Origin: CBDEVH01 sp965243565 | GTDB lineage: Bacteria; Pseudomonadota; Gammaproteobacteria; Tethybacterales; Persebacteraceae | Direction of reading: 5' to 3' | Assembly: GCA_965243565.1 (NCBI GenBank) | Contig: OZ251571.1 | Location: forward strand, 1,054,001-1,118,000 | DNA: 64,000 nucleotides | Shown here: positions 34,024 to 42,942 of the stretch, in pieces | Position numbering within the stretch: position 1 is the stretch's first letter | Layout of the letters: each line of letters starts with the position of its first letter | The notes under the pieces: model-generated | Told to the model about the DNA's origin: nothing | The model's database searches: none | The model's input: the letters and a program-made list of their open reading frames with translations, nothing else | Translations under genes and position numbers: made by a program

Positions 34024-35439
34024 TTAAATATGCAGTGCGCGTCCATCAACCGCCAAAGCAGCTTCTTTAAAGACTTCGGACAAGGTTGGGTGCGCATGGC
34101 ATGTTCGGGCGATGTCTTCACTTGCCGCAACCATTTCCATTGCCAATACTCCTTCGGCAATTAAATCAGAAGCGCCTGCTCCCAATATATGAACACCCAA
34201 AATTTGGTCACTGGCCGCATCGGCTAAAATTTTAACAGAACCTTCGGTTTCGCCCAAACTACGGGCACGCCCGTTTGCCATAAATGGGAATGAGCCTTTG
34301 CGATAATCAACGCCTTCGGCTTTTAAGGCTTGTTCGGTTTTACCAACCCATGCGATTTCGGGGTGCGTATAAATAACCCAAGGAATATTATCGTATTCAA
34401 TTTCTGGTTTTTGTCCGGCAATAAGCTCTGCCACCATCGAACCTTCGTCTTCGGCTTTGTGCGCTAACATAGGGCCGCGTACTACATCGCCGACCGCATA
34501 AACATTGGCAAATGAAGTACGGCATAAATGGTCAACGACCAAACGTCCGCCATCCATTGCCAAACCAGCACCTTCGGCATTAAGTCCGTCCACAAAAGGC
34601 ACACGCCCAACCGCCACAATTAATTTATCAAATTGTGTTTTTTCGCGAGTTCCCTGCTTTTCCCATTCGACTTCAACCCCTTTTTTATTGGTTTTAGTGG
34701 CAACAACAGATGCGCCTAACTCAATTTGCAAACCTTGTTTTTTAAATAGTTTAGCAGCATCTTTGGCAATGTCATCATCGGCAGCGGCTAAAAATTGTGG
34801 CATTGCTTCAAAAATAGTCACCTCACTGCCTAGCCTACGCCACACGCTACCTAGTTCTAAACCAATCACACCAGCACCAACAATGCCTAGTTTTTTAGGT
34901 GGCTCTATAAACGATAATGCCCCGATATTATCAACTATCGTATCATTATTAAGTGGGGCTGGGGGGATTTCACGTGATACCGAACCGGTTGCAATAATCA
35001 GATTTTTAGCCTGTACGGTTTGTTTGCCGTCGATCACTACCTCACATATATCACCAATGGATTTTATGCTGGCACTGCCCGATAATGCATCAACTTTATT
35101 TTTCTTAAATAATCCGCTGACACCCATTACCAAAGCGTTTACAATTTTTTCTTTGCGTGCTAACATAGTGGGTATATCCACCGAGACATCGCCTACATTA
35201 ATGCCGTGTTCGGCAAATTGTGATTGTGCTCGTACAACATTGTAGGAGGATTCGAGCAACGCTTTGGAAGGAATACACCCGACATTTAAGCAAGTGCCAC
35301 CATAGACGGCTTTGCCTTTGCTGTTTTTCCATTTATCAACACAAGCAGTACTTAACCCCAACTGTGCTGCTCGAATAGCAGCCACATAACCACCCGGTCC
35401 ACCGCCAATTACCAACACATCATAAATTTTGTTATCCAT
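34024..35439 (-). CDS. lpdA: Dihydrolipoyl dehydrogenase (E3)
   Basis: FAD enzyme that reoxidises dihydrolipoamide of the pyruvate, 2-oxoglutarate and glycine-cleavage complexes with NAD. The 471-residue product has the FAD Rossmann start YDVLVIGGGPGGYVAAIRAA and the redox disulfide GGTCLNVGCIPSKALLESS. The NAD fold is LGIVGAGVIGLELGSVWRRLG, FAD site 2 is VYAVGDVVRGPMLAHKAEDE and the active-site His lies in HAHPTLSEVFKEAA. It leads a four-gene minus operon, and its E1/E2 partners are elsewhere. ATG is preceded by AGGAGCA. Confidence 0.96.
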   Translation of the reverse strand: MDNKIYDVLVIGGGPGGYVAAIRAAQLGLSTACVDKWKNSKGKAVYGGTCLNVGCIPSKALLESSYNVVRAQSQFAEHGINVGDVSVDIPTMLARKEKIVNALVMGVSGLFKKNKVDALSGSASIKSIGDICEVVIDGKQTVQAKNLIIATGSVSREIPPAPLNNDTIVDNIGALSFIEPPKKLGIVGAGVIGLELGSVWRRLGSEVTIFEAMPQFLAAADDDIAKDAAKLFKKQGLQIELGASVVATKTNKKGVEVEWEKQGTREKTQFDKLIVAVGRVPFVDGLNAEGAGLAMDGGRLVVDHLCRTSFANVYAVGDVVRGPMLAHKAEDEGSMVAELIAGQKPEIEYDNIPWVIYTHPEIAWVGKTEQALKAEGVDYRKGSFPFMANGRARSLGETEGSVKILADAASDQILGVHILGAGASDLIAEGVLAMEMVAASEDIARTCHAHPTLSEVFKEAALAVDGRALHI

Positions 35440-35622
35440 ATTGCTCCTTTTTTATTATCTCTCTATTAGTGCAATTATACAATAAGCCTCTGTCATTACT
35501 TTTACTCTTTTAGGATAGGCATTTTAAACATCATAGTAATACTCATATAGTCAGAAAATCGCGGAAAATATGATTTGATATTTATGTCATTTTTTGATGA
35601 TTAATGAGAGAATCTCACCCAA

Positions 35623-38481
35623 ATGGAATCACCTGTCTCACTACCCCCTTTTGAAGATCATAATCAACAAACACACAAATATACCACGTGCTATATGTGT
35701 GCTTGTCGTTGCGGCGTTAAGGTAACACTCGAAAACAATAAAATTCGTTATATACAGGGTAATCCGAATCATCCTGTTAACCGCGGTGTGCTTTGCGGCA
35801 AAGGCAATGCTGCCATCATGAAGCAATATTCACCTGCCAAATTAAAGCATCCCATGCGGCGTGTGCCGGGCAGTGAGCGTGGCGAAGGTAAGTTTGAGCC
35901 CGTTTCTTGGGATGACGCCTTATCCACACTAACCGAACGTTTACAAAAAATTCGCACAACCAATCCCAATAAACTAGCCTTTTTTACTGGACGCGATCAA
36001 ATGCAAGCCCTCACTGGTTTTTGGGCATCACAGTTTGGTACGCTTAACTGGGCAGCACATGGTGGTTTTTGTTCTGTTAATATGGCTGCCGCTGGTTTGC
36101 TTACCACGGGTTATTCGTTTTGGGAATTTGGCGAACCCGACTGGGATAATACCCGCTTGTTTTTGCTGTGGGGCGTAGCAGAAGATCATGCCTCTAACCC
36201 TATTAAAATAGGATTAAAAAAACTCAAAGAGCGTGGGGCAAAAATCATTGCTATTAATCCTGTTCGTACTGGCTACCAAGCGATTGCCGATGAATGGCTC
36301 CCCATTAACCCCGGTACCGATGGCATGCTTATTTTGTCATTAATTCACGAACTACTATCGCAACGTAATATTGACGAAACTTTTTTAGTGCGTTATACCA
36401 ATCTACCTTATTTGCTTAATGCCGATGGCTTTTTTGCTAGAGACAGTGAAGGAAATGCCCAAGTCTGGTGTCAACAAAAAAATGCAATCTGTTCAGTCAC
36501 CGAAAAAAACACTGCCCCCGCATTGGTTGGACAATTTACCGCACAAGACGGTACCACACTAACCACAGCGATGAGTTTGGCATTGGATCAATACCTTGAC
36601 GATCAATACGCGCCCGAGAATGCTGCCAAAGTTTGCGGCATATCCGCCCAAAGAATCACGAAGCTCGCACAAGAACTACACAAAGCAGCGTTCGAAAACC
36701 CGTTTTCTATTGCAGGTAAATGGACAGACACTCACGGCAATACACACAATGATTTTCAGGCACGCCCTGTTTCGATGCATGCCATGCGTGGTATTTCTGC
36801 TCATTCTAACGGCTTTCAAAGCTGCCGCGCTTTGCATTTTTTACAGGCTTTATTGGGTGCGATTGATGCACCGGGCTCCCATTTAGCAAAGCCACCCTAC
36901 CCCAAACATCCGCCCGCTGTTTTACAACCTGCTAAGCAATCAGCGGCACAGACTCCATTAAGTGGGGCACCATTGGGGATTCCACAAAGCCCTAAAGATT
37001 TGGTGATTGATGACAAGGGCAATCCTCTGCGTATTGACAAAGCCTATTCGTGGGACGCACCATTATCAGCACATGGCATGATGCACATGGTCATTGCCAA
37101 TGCCGCCCAAAAAGACCCTTACGCCATTGATACCTTGCTTATTTTTATGGCTAATTTGGCGTGGAATTCATCAATGAATACCAAAGGAACGATTAACCAT
37201 TTAACATCAAAAGATGATCGAGGCAATTACAACATTCCATTTATTGTAACAGTTGATGCTTTTCATTCGGAAATGGTCAATTATTCAGATTTAATCTTAC
37301 CCGATACCACCTATTTAGAACGATACGATACAATTTCACTGTTGGATCGTCCTATTTCAGAGCCTCATTCGGTTTGTGATGCCATTCGCCAACCCGTGGT
37401 CGAAAGAGAGCACGATACCCGCCCTTGGCAAGAAGTAATGATCGATTTGGCAAATCGATTAGAATTCCCTGCTTTTTTTGATGCAGACAACAATGTCAAA
37501 TTTCCCGATTATAAAACTTTTATCACGCAGTATGAAAAAGCACCGGGTATTGGTTTTTTGGCTGGTTGGCGTGGCAAACAAGGTGAAAAACATTTGCGTG
37601 GCGAACCCAATGAAAACCAATGGAACGAATACATAAAAAATGAATGTTTTTTTAAGCAAGAGTTAGAACCCTCAATGCGTTATTTTCGTTTTGCCAATCG
37701 TGACTATCTAAAGCACGCACATGCAGCAGGCTGGACAAGCAGCGACAAAGCAATTGTAATAGAACTTTATAGCGAGATTTTGCGTAAGTTTCAATTTGCT
37801 GGTGAAGGTAAAGGCGATATTTGCCCACCCCATGAATATCAAAAAGAACGCTTAAAACAGTACTGTCAGCCCTTACCGTTTTTTTATCATCCCATCGAAC
37901 ATCAACAAACCAATGCCGAGGATTTTCCACTTTATGCCGTCACCCAACGCCCGATGTTTATGTACCATTCATGGGATTCACAAAACGCTTGGCTTCGACA
38001 AATCGCTAGTTACAACTACATTTATGTCAATACGAATTACGCCAATAAACACAATATTCGTGATGAGGGTTGGGTGTGGTTACAATCTGCTACAGGAAAA
38101 ATTGCTGCCATGGCAAAACTAATGCATGGCGTTGCCGAAAATACAGTATGGACGTGGAATGCCATTGGCAAAGATTCCAAAACATGGGGGCTAGACGACA
38201 GCGCAAACGAGAGCGTTGAAGGCTTTATTATGAATCACCTTATTTCGGAATGGCTACCCAAAGACAAACAGAATGTTACGCACAGTAACTCCGACCCTGT
38301 TACCGGTCAAGCCGCTTGGTACGACTTACGTATTAGCATGACTGCCATGACAAAAGCCGAAGAACAGCAACATATTATCAGTATTAGCAAAAAGGCACCT
38401 TGCTCGGTACAACCGCTCCGATACGCTAGCCACCCTGCCGTAAACTTATCTCGCTCTATCACAAATACACTGTTTAAATAA
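35623..38481 (+). CDS. soeA: Sulfite dehydrogenase (quinone) molybdopterin subunit SoeA
   Basis: Catalytic subunit of the cytoplasmic, membrane-attached SoeABC complex that oxidises sulfite to sulfate and passes electrons to quinone; a DMSO-reductase-family enzyme. The 952-residue product has an N-terminal [4Fe-4S] motif CYMCACRC with a fourth Cys in RGVLCGKGNA. Molybdopterin-guanine-dinucleotide regions include NPVRTGYQAIADEWLPINPG and VDAFHSEMVNYSDLILPDTT. No twin-arginine signal is seen, matching Soe rather than periplasmic Psr/Phs enzymes. SoeB and SoeC homologues follow at 1-bp and 8-bp gaps. A reductase of polysulfide or thiosulfate type is the main alternative, but the length and missing signal favour SoeA. 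Confidence 0.86.
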   Translation: MESPVSLPPFEDHNQQTHKYTTCYMCACRCGVKVTLENNKIRYIQGNPNHPVNRGVLCGKGNAAIMKQYSPAKLKHPMRRVPGSERGEGKFEPVSWDDALSTLTERLQKIRTTNPNKLAFFTGRDQMQALTGFWASQFGTLNWAAHGGFCSVNMAAAGLLTTGYSFWEFGEPDWDNTRLFLLWGVAEDHASNPIKIGLKKLKERGAKIIAINPVRTGYQAIADEWLPINPGTDGMLILSLIHELLSQRNIDETFLVRYTNLPYLLNADGFFARDSEGNAQVWCQQKNAICSVTEKNTAPALVGQFTAQDGTTLTTAMSLALDQYLDDQYAPENAAKVCGISAQRITKLAQELHKAAFENPFSIAGKWTDTHGNTHNDFQARPVSMHAMRGISAHSNGFQSCRALHFLQALLGAIDAPGSHLAKPPYPKHPPAVLQPAKQSAAQTPLSGAPLGIPQSPKDLVIDDKGNPLRIDKAYSWDAPLSAHGMMHMVIANAAQKDPYAIDTLLIFMANLAWNSSMNTKGTINHLTSKDDRGNYNIPFIVTVDAFHSEMVNYSDLILPDTTYLERYDTISLLDRPISEPHSVCDAIRQPVVEREHDTRPWQEVMIDLANRLEFPAFFDADNNVKFPDYKTFITQYEKAPGIGFLAGWRGKQGEKHLRGEPNENQWNEYIKNECFFKQELEPSMRYFRFANRDYLKHAHAAGWTSSDKAIVIELYSEILRKFQFAGEGKGDICPPHEYQKERLKQYCQPLPFFYHPIEHQQTNAEDFPLYAVTQRPMFMYHSWDSQNAWLRQIASYNYIYVNTNYANKHNIRDEGWVWLQSATGKIAAMAKLMHGVAENTVWTWNAIGKDSKTWGLDDSANESVEGFIMNHLISEWLPKDKQNVTHSNSDPVTGQAAWYDLRISMTAMTKAEEQQHIISISKKAPCSVQPLRYASHPAVNLSRSITNTLFK

Positions 38482-38482
38482 T

Positions 38483-39241
38483 ATGAAATTAGGATTGGTT
38501 GTTGATTTAGATACCTGTGTTGGTTGCCATGCCTGTGCAACTGCTTGTAAACAATGGAATACATCGGGAACAACAGGTCCACTCACCGATAAAAACCCTT
38601 ATTCCAAAGACCCTGAAGGCGTTTGGTTTAACCGTATTCGTACCTTTGAGGTAGAAGCATCTGATCAATTAAATTCGCAAGGCGTAGATGCAGCAAAAAC
38701 TTGTAGCAATGATAATTTTGATGGAAAAACCATTCATTTCCCCATGTCTTGTTTGCATTGCGAAAACGCCGAATGCGTTACAGTATGCCCAACAGGTGCT
38801 TCTTACAAACGTGAAGAAGATGGCATTGTCCTCATTGACCAAGACAAATGTATGGGTTGTAATTTATGTGCGTGGGCTTGTCCTTACGGTGCCCGCGAAC
38901 TCGACCAAGAATCACACACCATGAAAAAATGCACCTTGTGCGTTGATAGAATTTACGACACCAAACTACCCGAAGCCGAAAGGCAACCCGCCTGCGTTAT
39001 TACCTGTCCTACTAATTCACGCGTATTTGGTGACTTTGACGACCCCAATTCAAAAGTTTCACAACTAACAAGAGAACGCAATGGACAAAGTTTGTTATCA
39101 GAATTGGGCTATAAGCCAACCAATCAATACTTACCGCCGCGTTTGCCTAAAAAAGAGGCAGACGACAACCAAGATGCCGCCGTCAATGTTGAAAAACCCA
39201 ACATTATTAAAAAGTGGATTAACAAACTAATCCCCTACTAA
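38483..39241 (+). CDS. soeB: Sulfite dehydrogenase iron-sulfur subunit SoeB
   Basis: Electron-transfer subunit with four [4Fe-4S] clusters, DmsB/PsrB type, 252 residues. Cysteine groups: CVGCHACATACK at residues about 12-23, CLHCENAECVTVCPTGAS, CMGCNLCAWACPYGAREL and CTLCVDRIY with PACVITCPTNSRVFGD. No signal peptide, so it sits on the cytoplasmic side between SoeA and the membrane subunit. The ATG lies immediately after the soeA stop (coupled translation). The gene order soeA-soeB-soeC is that of purple and SUP05-type sulfur oxidisers. Confidence 0.9.
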   Translation: MKLGLVVDLDTCVGCHACATACKQWNTSGTTGPLTDKNPYSKDPEGVWFNRIRTFEVEASDQLNSQGVDAAKTCSNDNFDGKTIHFPMSCLHCENAECVTVCPTGASYKREEDGIVLIDQDKCMGCNLCAWACPYGARELDQESHTMKKCTLCVDRIYDTKLPEAERQPACVITCPTNSRVFGDFDDPNSKVSQLTRERNGQSLLSELGYKPTNQYLPPRLPKKEADDNQDAAVNVEKPNIIKKWINKLIPY

Positions 39242-39249
39242 TACAAACA

Positions 39250-40122
39250 ATGCACACACCTTTATCCATTATCTTTTTTACTGTTCTATCAGGAACAGGC
39301 TTGGGGATTTCTACAATTTTGGGGATTTTTTCAAACGAATTTTCCGATAATACCGTTTTAATAAGCGTCGTTTTTTCTTTTGGCTTTGTTGTAACAGGAC
39401 TCAGTGCATCAGTATTACATTTGGCAAATCCTAAAAACGCATGGCGATCTTTTATGCGTGTACGCACCTCGTGGTTATCACGAGAAGCCGTTGCGGTGGT
39501 GCTTTATATGCTAGTGCTTGGCATTTGGTTTTTAAATAAAGAATCGGTATTTTTGGGGGCTTTACTCTCCATTGTCTCACTCATTACTGTTTATTGTACT
39601 GCCATGATATACCAATCGATTAAACCAATTGCACAATGGAATCACCCACTGACTTCCTTAAATTACATTTCGTTTTCATTACTAGCAGCTTGCTTGTGGT
39701 GTGTGATTTTTAATCAATTCGATGATGGAAATACAATTAAATCAATACAAATACTATTGTTTATCACGCTGTTTTTTGCTTTTTATAGCAAAATTTGTCA
39801 CTACCGCCGAATCGATAAACTCGTCGATACCACCACTGCCCATGCCGTTGGGTTTTCGCAAGCACAAGCACGATTATTAGATGCAGGGCATTCTGGTCCT
39901 ACCTTTTTAACCAAAGAATTTATTAACAAAAGTGCCCATAATATTACTATGTTACGCATCGCTTCAACCACCGTATTTACTTTGGCTAGCCTGCTCATTG
40001 GCGCTAACATTTTTAATGTTGGCATTAATATCCTACTGGTTATTATCGTAATGGGTGCTATACTTATAGAGCGTTGGTTATTTTTTAGAGAGGCAAAACA
40101 TACCATTCGCGCGTTTCATTGA
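39250..40122 (+). CDS. soeC: Sulfite dehydrogenase membrane subunit SoeC (DmsC/NrfD-like)
   Basis: Membrane anchor and quinone-reducing subunit, about eight membrane segments in 290 residues, starting MHTPLSIIFFTVLSGTGLG. The conserved HLANPKNAWRSFMRVRTSWLSRE lies after the second helix, as in DmsC-type anchors, and an internal cytoplasmic segment carries GFSQAQARLLDAGHSGP. It is the third gene of the operon, 8 bp after soeB. The 3' end is followed by a hydrolase gene after 29 bp. Confidence 0.87.
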   Translation: MHTPLSIIFFTVLSGTGLGISTILGIFSNEFSDNTVLISVVFSFGFVVTGLSASVLHLANPKNAWRSFMRVRTSWLSREAVAVVLYMLVLGIWFLNKESVFLGALLSIVSLITVYCTAMIYQSIKPIAQWNHPLTSLNYISFSLLAACLWCVIFNQFDDGNTIKSIQILLFITLFFAFYSKICHYRRIDKLVDTTTAHAVGFSQAQARLLDAGHSGPTFLTKEFINKSAHNITMLRIASTTVFTLASLLIGANIFNVGINILLVIIVMGAILIERWLFFREAKHTIRAFH

Positions 40123-40151
40123 TTTTTTTCCAAACACAAAATGATTGCCCT

Positions 40152-40913
40152 ATGTCCATACAAAAAATACAATTTACTGGTGCGCAAAACAACCAACTAG
40201 CAGCCGCACTAGAAACACCAAACACCCCCACCAATACCTACGCCCTTTTTGCGCATTGTTTTACCTGCACAAAAGACATCTTTTCTGCTCGCAATATTAC
40301 CAAACGTTTGGTCGAAAACGGTTACGCCGTTATGCGCTTTGACTTTACTGGTTTGGGAGAATCAGAAGGTGATTTTGAAAACACCAATTTTTCATCCAAT
40401 GTCGCAGACTTGGTAGCCGCTGCCAATTACTTACGCGACAATTACCAAGCTCCAAAAATGCTTATTGGTCATAGTCTTGGCGGTGCGGCGATATTGGCAA
40501 GTGCCAAAGACATCCCCGAAGCCAAAGTCGTGGCAACCATTGGCGCCCCAGCAGACCCAGAGCATGTATCGCATTTATTCTTAAGTAGTGAACAAGAAAT
40601 AAACGAAAAAGGCATCGCCGAAGTTCGAATTGCAGGCAGGCCGTTCTCGATAAAAAAACAATTTCTTGATGACATCCGTTCAAACCAATTAGAAGATAGT
40701 ATTGCCAATTTGAAAAAATCACTATTGGTTTTTCATTCTGCCATTGACAACGTGGTAGGAATAGACAACGCTCGCAAAATATACCAAACGGCAAAGCATC
40801 CAAAAAGCTTTATTAGCTTAGATCAAGCCGATCATTTACTATCAAAAAAAGAAGACGCTATTTATGTCTCCGAAGTCCTAACGGCATGGTGCCGCCGTTA
40901 TGTCGACTCATAA
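40152..40913 (+). CDS. Alpha/beta hydrolase
   Basis: Serine hydrolase of unknown substrate. From the ATG at 40152 the protein has 253 residues: FAHCFTCTKDIFSARNI (oxyanion region), FDFTGLGESEGDF, the nucleophile elbow LIGHSLGGAAIL and a terminal His in DQADHLLSKKEDA. This form is often fused to an OsmC peroxidase domain, which is lacking here. An upstream TTG at 40119 overlaps soeC, but the ATG start is closer to family starts. It is probably cotranscribed with soeABC; no link to sulfite oxidation is known. Confidence 0.85.
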   Translation: MSIQKIQFTGAQNNQLAAALETPNTPTNTYALFAHCFTCTKDIFSARNITKRLVENGYAVMRFDFTGLGESEGDFENTNFSSNVADLVAAANYLRDNYQAPKMLIGHSLGGAAILASAKDIPEAKVVATIGAPADPEHVSHLFLSSEQEINEKGIAEVRIAGRPFSIKKQFLDDIRSNQLEDSIANLKKSLLVFHSAIDNVVGIDNARKIYQTAKHPKSFISLDQADHLLSKKEDAIYVSEVLTAWCRRYVDS

Positions 40914-41093
40914 ATCCAAAAAAAATCTAAATTGTATTTTCGATAAAAAAGGAATGCCCTACTTTTAGACATCAAGATTATATTGTCGCAAAAACTGTTG
41001 GATTTGTTGATGTATTTCCTTACCTCACGCAGTCGCAACACCACCGAGGAAAATTGGATAACGCTTTTTGGCAACGACCAGCGATTAAACAAA

Positions 41094-41624
41094 TTAATTT
41101 TTATCAAATAAACCCGTCTGTTTTTGCTCTAAAGCCAATAACTGTTTTTTTGCAGTCAATCCGCCACCATAACCAACCAACTCTCCATTGGTGCCAATGA
41201 CACGATGACAAGGAATCACAATCGCCATTGCATTTGCACCATTGGCACTGGCAACAGGACGCACTGCTTTTTGATGATTAATATTTTTGGCTAATTGTAA
41301 ATATGAAATAGTGGTACCGTAAGGTATTGCTAATAAAGCATTCCATACTTTTTTTTGGAAATCACTGCCAAGCATCAACATAGGAATTTCAAAAAATTGA
41401 CGCTCTACATTGAGATATTCATCTAACTGTTGCATGGTCGTTTTTATGACATCGCTATTTTTTTCAACAAACGTAGTAGCAAGGGATTTTTGAATGCGAT
41501 GATCAACAGTTTGTCGCATTTTTCTGTGGTTAAAATCCAATATACAAAGGTGATTATCGTAACTTGCAATTATCAGTTCGCCAATTTTTGTTTTAACTAT
41601 TTGTTTGTGAATAAACATACTCAC
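41094..41624 (-). CDS. ogt: Methylated-DNA-[protein]-cysteine S-methyltransferase
   Basis: Suicidal repair protein that takes the methyl group from O6-methylguanine in DNA. The 176-residue product has the C-terminal DNA-binding and active-site region: FQKKVWNALLAIPYGTTISY, ANGANAMAIVIPCHRVIG with acceptor Cys139, and the final GYGGGLTAKKQLL. The N-terminal part is short and lacks the Ada regulatory domain. It overlaps the DUF3830 gene by 4 bp and forms a two-gene minus operon. Confidence 0.95.
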   Translation of the reverse strand: MSMFIHKQIVKTKIGELIIASYDNHLCILDFNHRKMRQTVDHRIQKSLATTFVEKNSDVIKTTMQQLDEYLNVERQFFEIPMLMLGSDFQKKVWNALLAIPYGTTISYLQLAKNINHQKAVRPVASANGANAMAIVIPCHRVIGTNGELVGYGGGLTAKKQLLALEQKQTGLFDKN

Positions 41625-42022
41625 TCGCTAAAAACAATGCTTTTTTTGCCCGACCAAAGTGTATCAACACCCATTTGTCTCAACACATCAAGATCCGACG
41701 TAATAGTTGCAAAATGATTGCCTGCCAACACCCCTGCTTTTGAGGCAAACTGTACACAACCATAAGCAATGAGAATCTCGGTTTCGCTCTTGCCTTTAGG
41801 GTACAATAAAATTTGCCCGGGAGCGGGATAGGACGTTGCATCTTCATAACCAACAGCAAAATCCATCGCCGCCAACGGTATCCATACACCTTCACCACTC
41901 CAACGCACATGGACGATTTCTCCTGAAAATGGCATGGCACGACGAAACGCTTGGCATGTCATGGGAGACTTTGCATCTTCGAATTCTGCACAAAAAACGT
42001 GCTGCTCAATTTTTATCTTCAT
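41621..42022 (-). CDS. DUF3830 family protein (cyclophilin-like fold)
   Basis: 133-residue protein of the DUF3830 family, which has a cyclophilin-like barrel and no proven reaction. Visible family pattern: FAEFEDAKSPMTCQAFRRAM, the acidic barrel WSGEGVWIPLAAMD, then TSYPAPGQILLYPKG, IAYGCVQFASKAGVLAGNHF and ATITSDLDVLRQMG. Cytoplasmic. Family members often lie near amino-acid or ureide catabolism genes; here the only tight neighbour is ogt. Confidence 0.8.
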   Translation of the reverse strand: MKIKIEQHVFCAEFEDAKSPMTCQAFRRAMPFSGEIVHVRWSGEGVWIPLAAMDFAVGYEDATSYPAPGQILLYPKGKSETEILIAYGCVQFASKAGVLAGNHFATITSDLDVLRQMGVDTLWSGKKSIVFSE

Positions 42023-42286
42023 TTTTACTTATCCCATCTATTGCTTTTAGTCAATTTTGTACAAACGTTTATTATAGTAATAAATTATAACTCACGCCCG
42101 AGCCATTAGCATAAAATTCAAAAAAAAACACTGCTTATTCTAAATTGCATCGCTATGACGACGTGTTCATAAATGAAAACCAAATGTTTCTATCAAATAA
42201 AAATTGAAAATAAGCAAATTCACTCAACTATAATTATATAAATTAGGATGTATAATTATTTACAATATGACTTTTTGGAGTAAAAA
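42023..42286. other. Non-coding stretch before the DUF1772 gene
   Basis: 264 bp, AT-rich, with no ORF or repeat that I can support. TTTTTGGAGTAAAAA just before 42287 gives the DUF1772 gene a ribosome site. Confidence 0.5.
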
Positions 42287-42721
42287 ATGATTATACAAAT
42301 AATAGCACTGTTCAGTTGTGGCACATTCTTTGGTGCCGCATTCTATATTTCTCTCGCACAACATCCCGCCACTTTGGATGCTGGTGTTGCCATAGGTGGC
42401 AGGTTTTTCCCTCCTATGTATAAAAGAGCAGCACCGATACAGATTATCTCGGCTTTGGTGGGTTTTATTTCAGCCATGATTATTTGGTATCAAAGTATGG
42501 ACATTCTCTGGCTTATTGGTGCATTATTACTGTTTTCCGTAATACCCATCACACTTATCTTTATCAAACCTATCAATGACGTACTCCTGAATCAAGACAA
42601 TGATCCGGATTCAGTTGAAACTGAAAAACTTCTAAAACAGTGGGGTTCAAAGCACTGGTGGCGTACTATTGTAAGTGGCACATCGTTTATTTTATATTTG
42701 GTTGCTGCACTTAGCGTCTAA
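42287..42721 (+). CDS. DUF1772 membrane protein
   Basis: 144-residue integral membrane protein with four predicted helices: IIQIIALFSCGTFFGAAFYI, the segment after APIQIISALVGFISAMIIWY, LWLIGALLLFSVIPITLIFI and the C-terminal WWRTIVSGTSFILYLVAAL. The middle loop KPINDVLLNQDND and the final tryptophans fit the DUF1772 (anthrone-oxygenase-like) family, whose bacterial members have no firm function. After its stop the frame stays open for another 50 codons (to about 42870); that could be a lost domain but I do not annotate it. Confidence 0.7.
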   Translation: MIIQIIALFSCGTFFGAAFYISLAQHPATLDAGVAIGGRFFPPMYKRAAPIQIISALVGFISAMIIWYQSMDILWLIGALLLFSVIPITLIFIKPINDVLLNQDNDPDSVETEKLLKQWGSKHWWRTIVSGTSFILYLVAALSV

Positions 42722-42942
42722 CAAGTCGGTCAAATTCACTATACGGTATGGCAAGCAACAGCACTATCGTTTGCCATTGATATTTTTAGCTGGGAATACT
42801 TCTTGGCGACACCACTCATTAAAGCCACCTCTGTTCGGCAGCAAGTATCGCAAAATATTCATTATTTTTAAAAATAATATGAATATATCGTATGACATTT
42901 ATGTATAATGAAATGCATATATATAAAGGAGGAGTGTATTAT

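Noticed and set aside
34505..35245. 246-codon plus-strand ORF opposite lpdA
   Set aside because: A shadow frame: lpdA has complete catalytic motifs on the other strand, and the antisense product has no recognisable domain.
40914..41093. Possible coding scrap between the hydrolase and ogt (a frame with DVFPYLTQSQHHRGKLDNAF)
   Set aside because: It looks protein-like, but has no start, and I cannot match it to a family.
42722..42871. Open frame of 50 codons continuing in frame after the DUF1772 stop
   Set aside because: No start codon or ribosome site, and no family I can recognise; it may be an old extension, but there is not enough to annotate.
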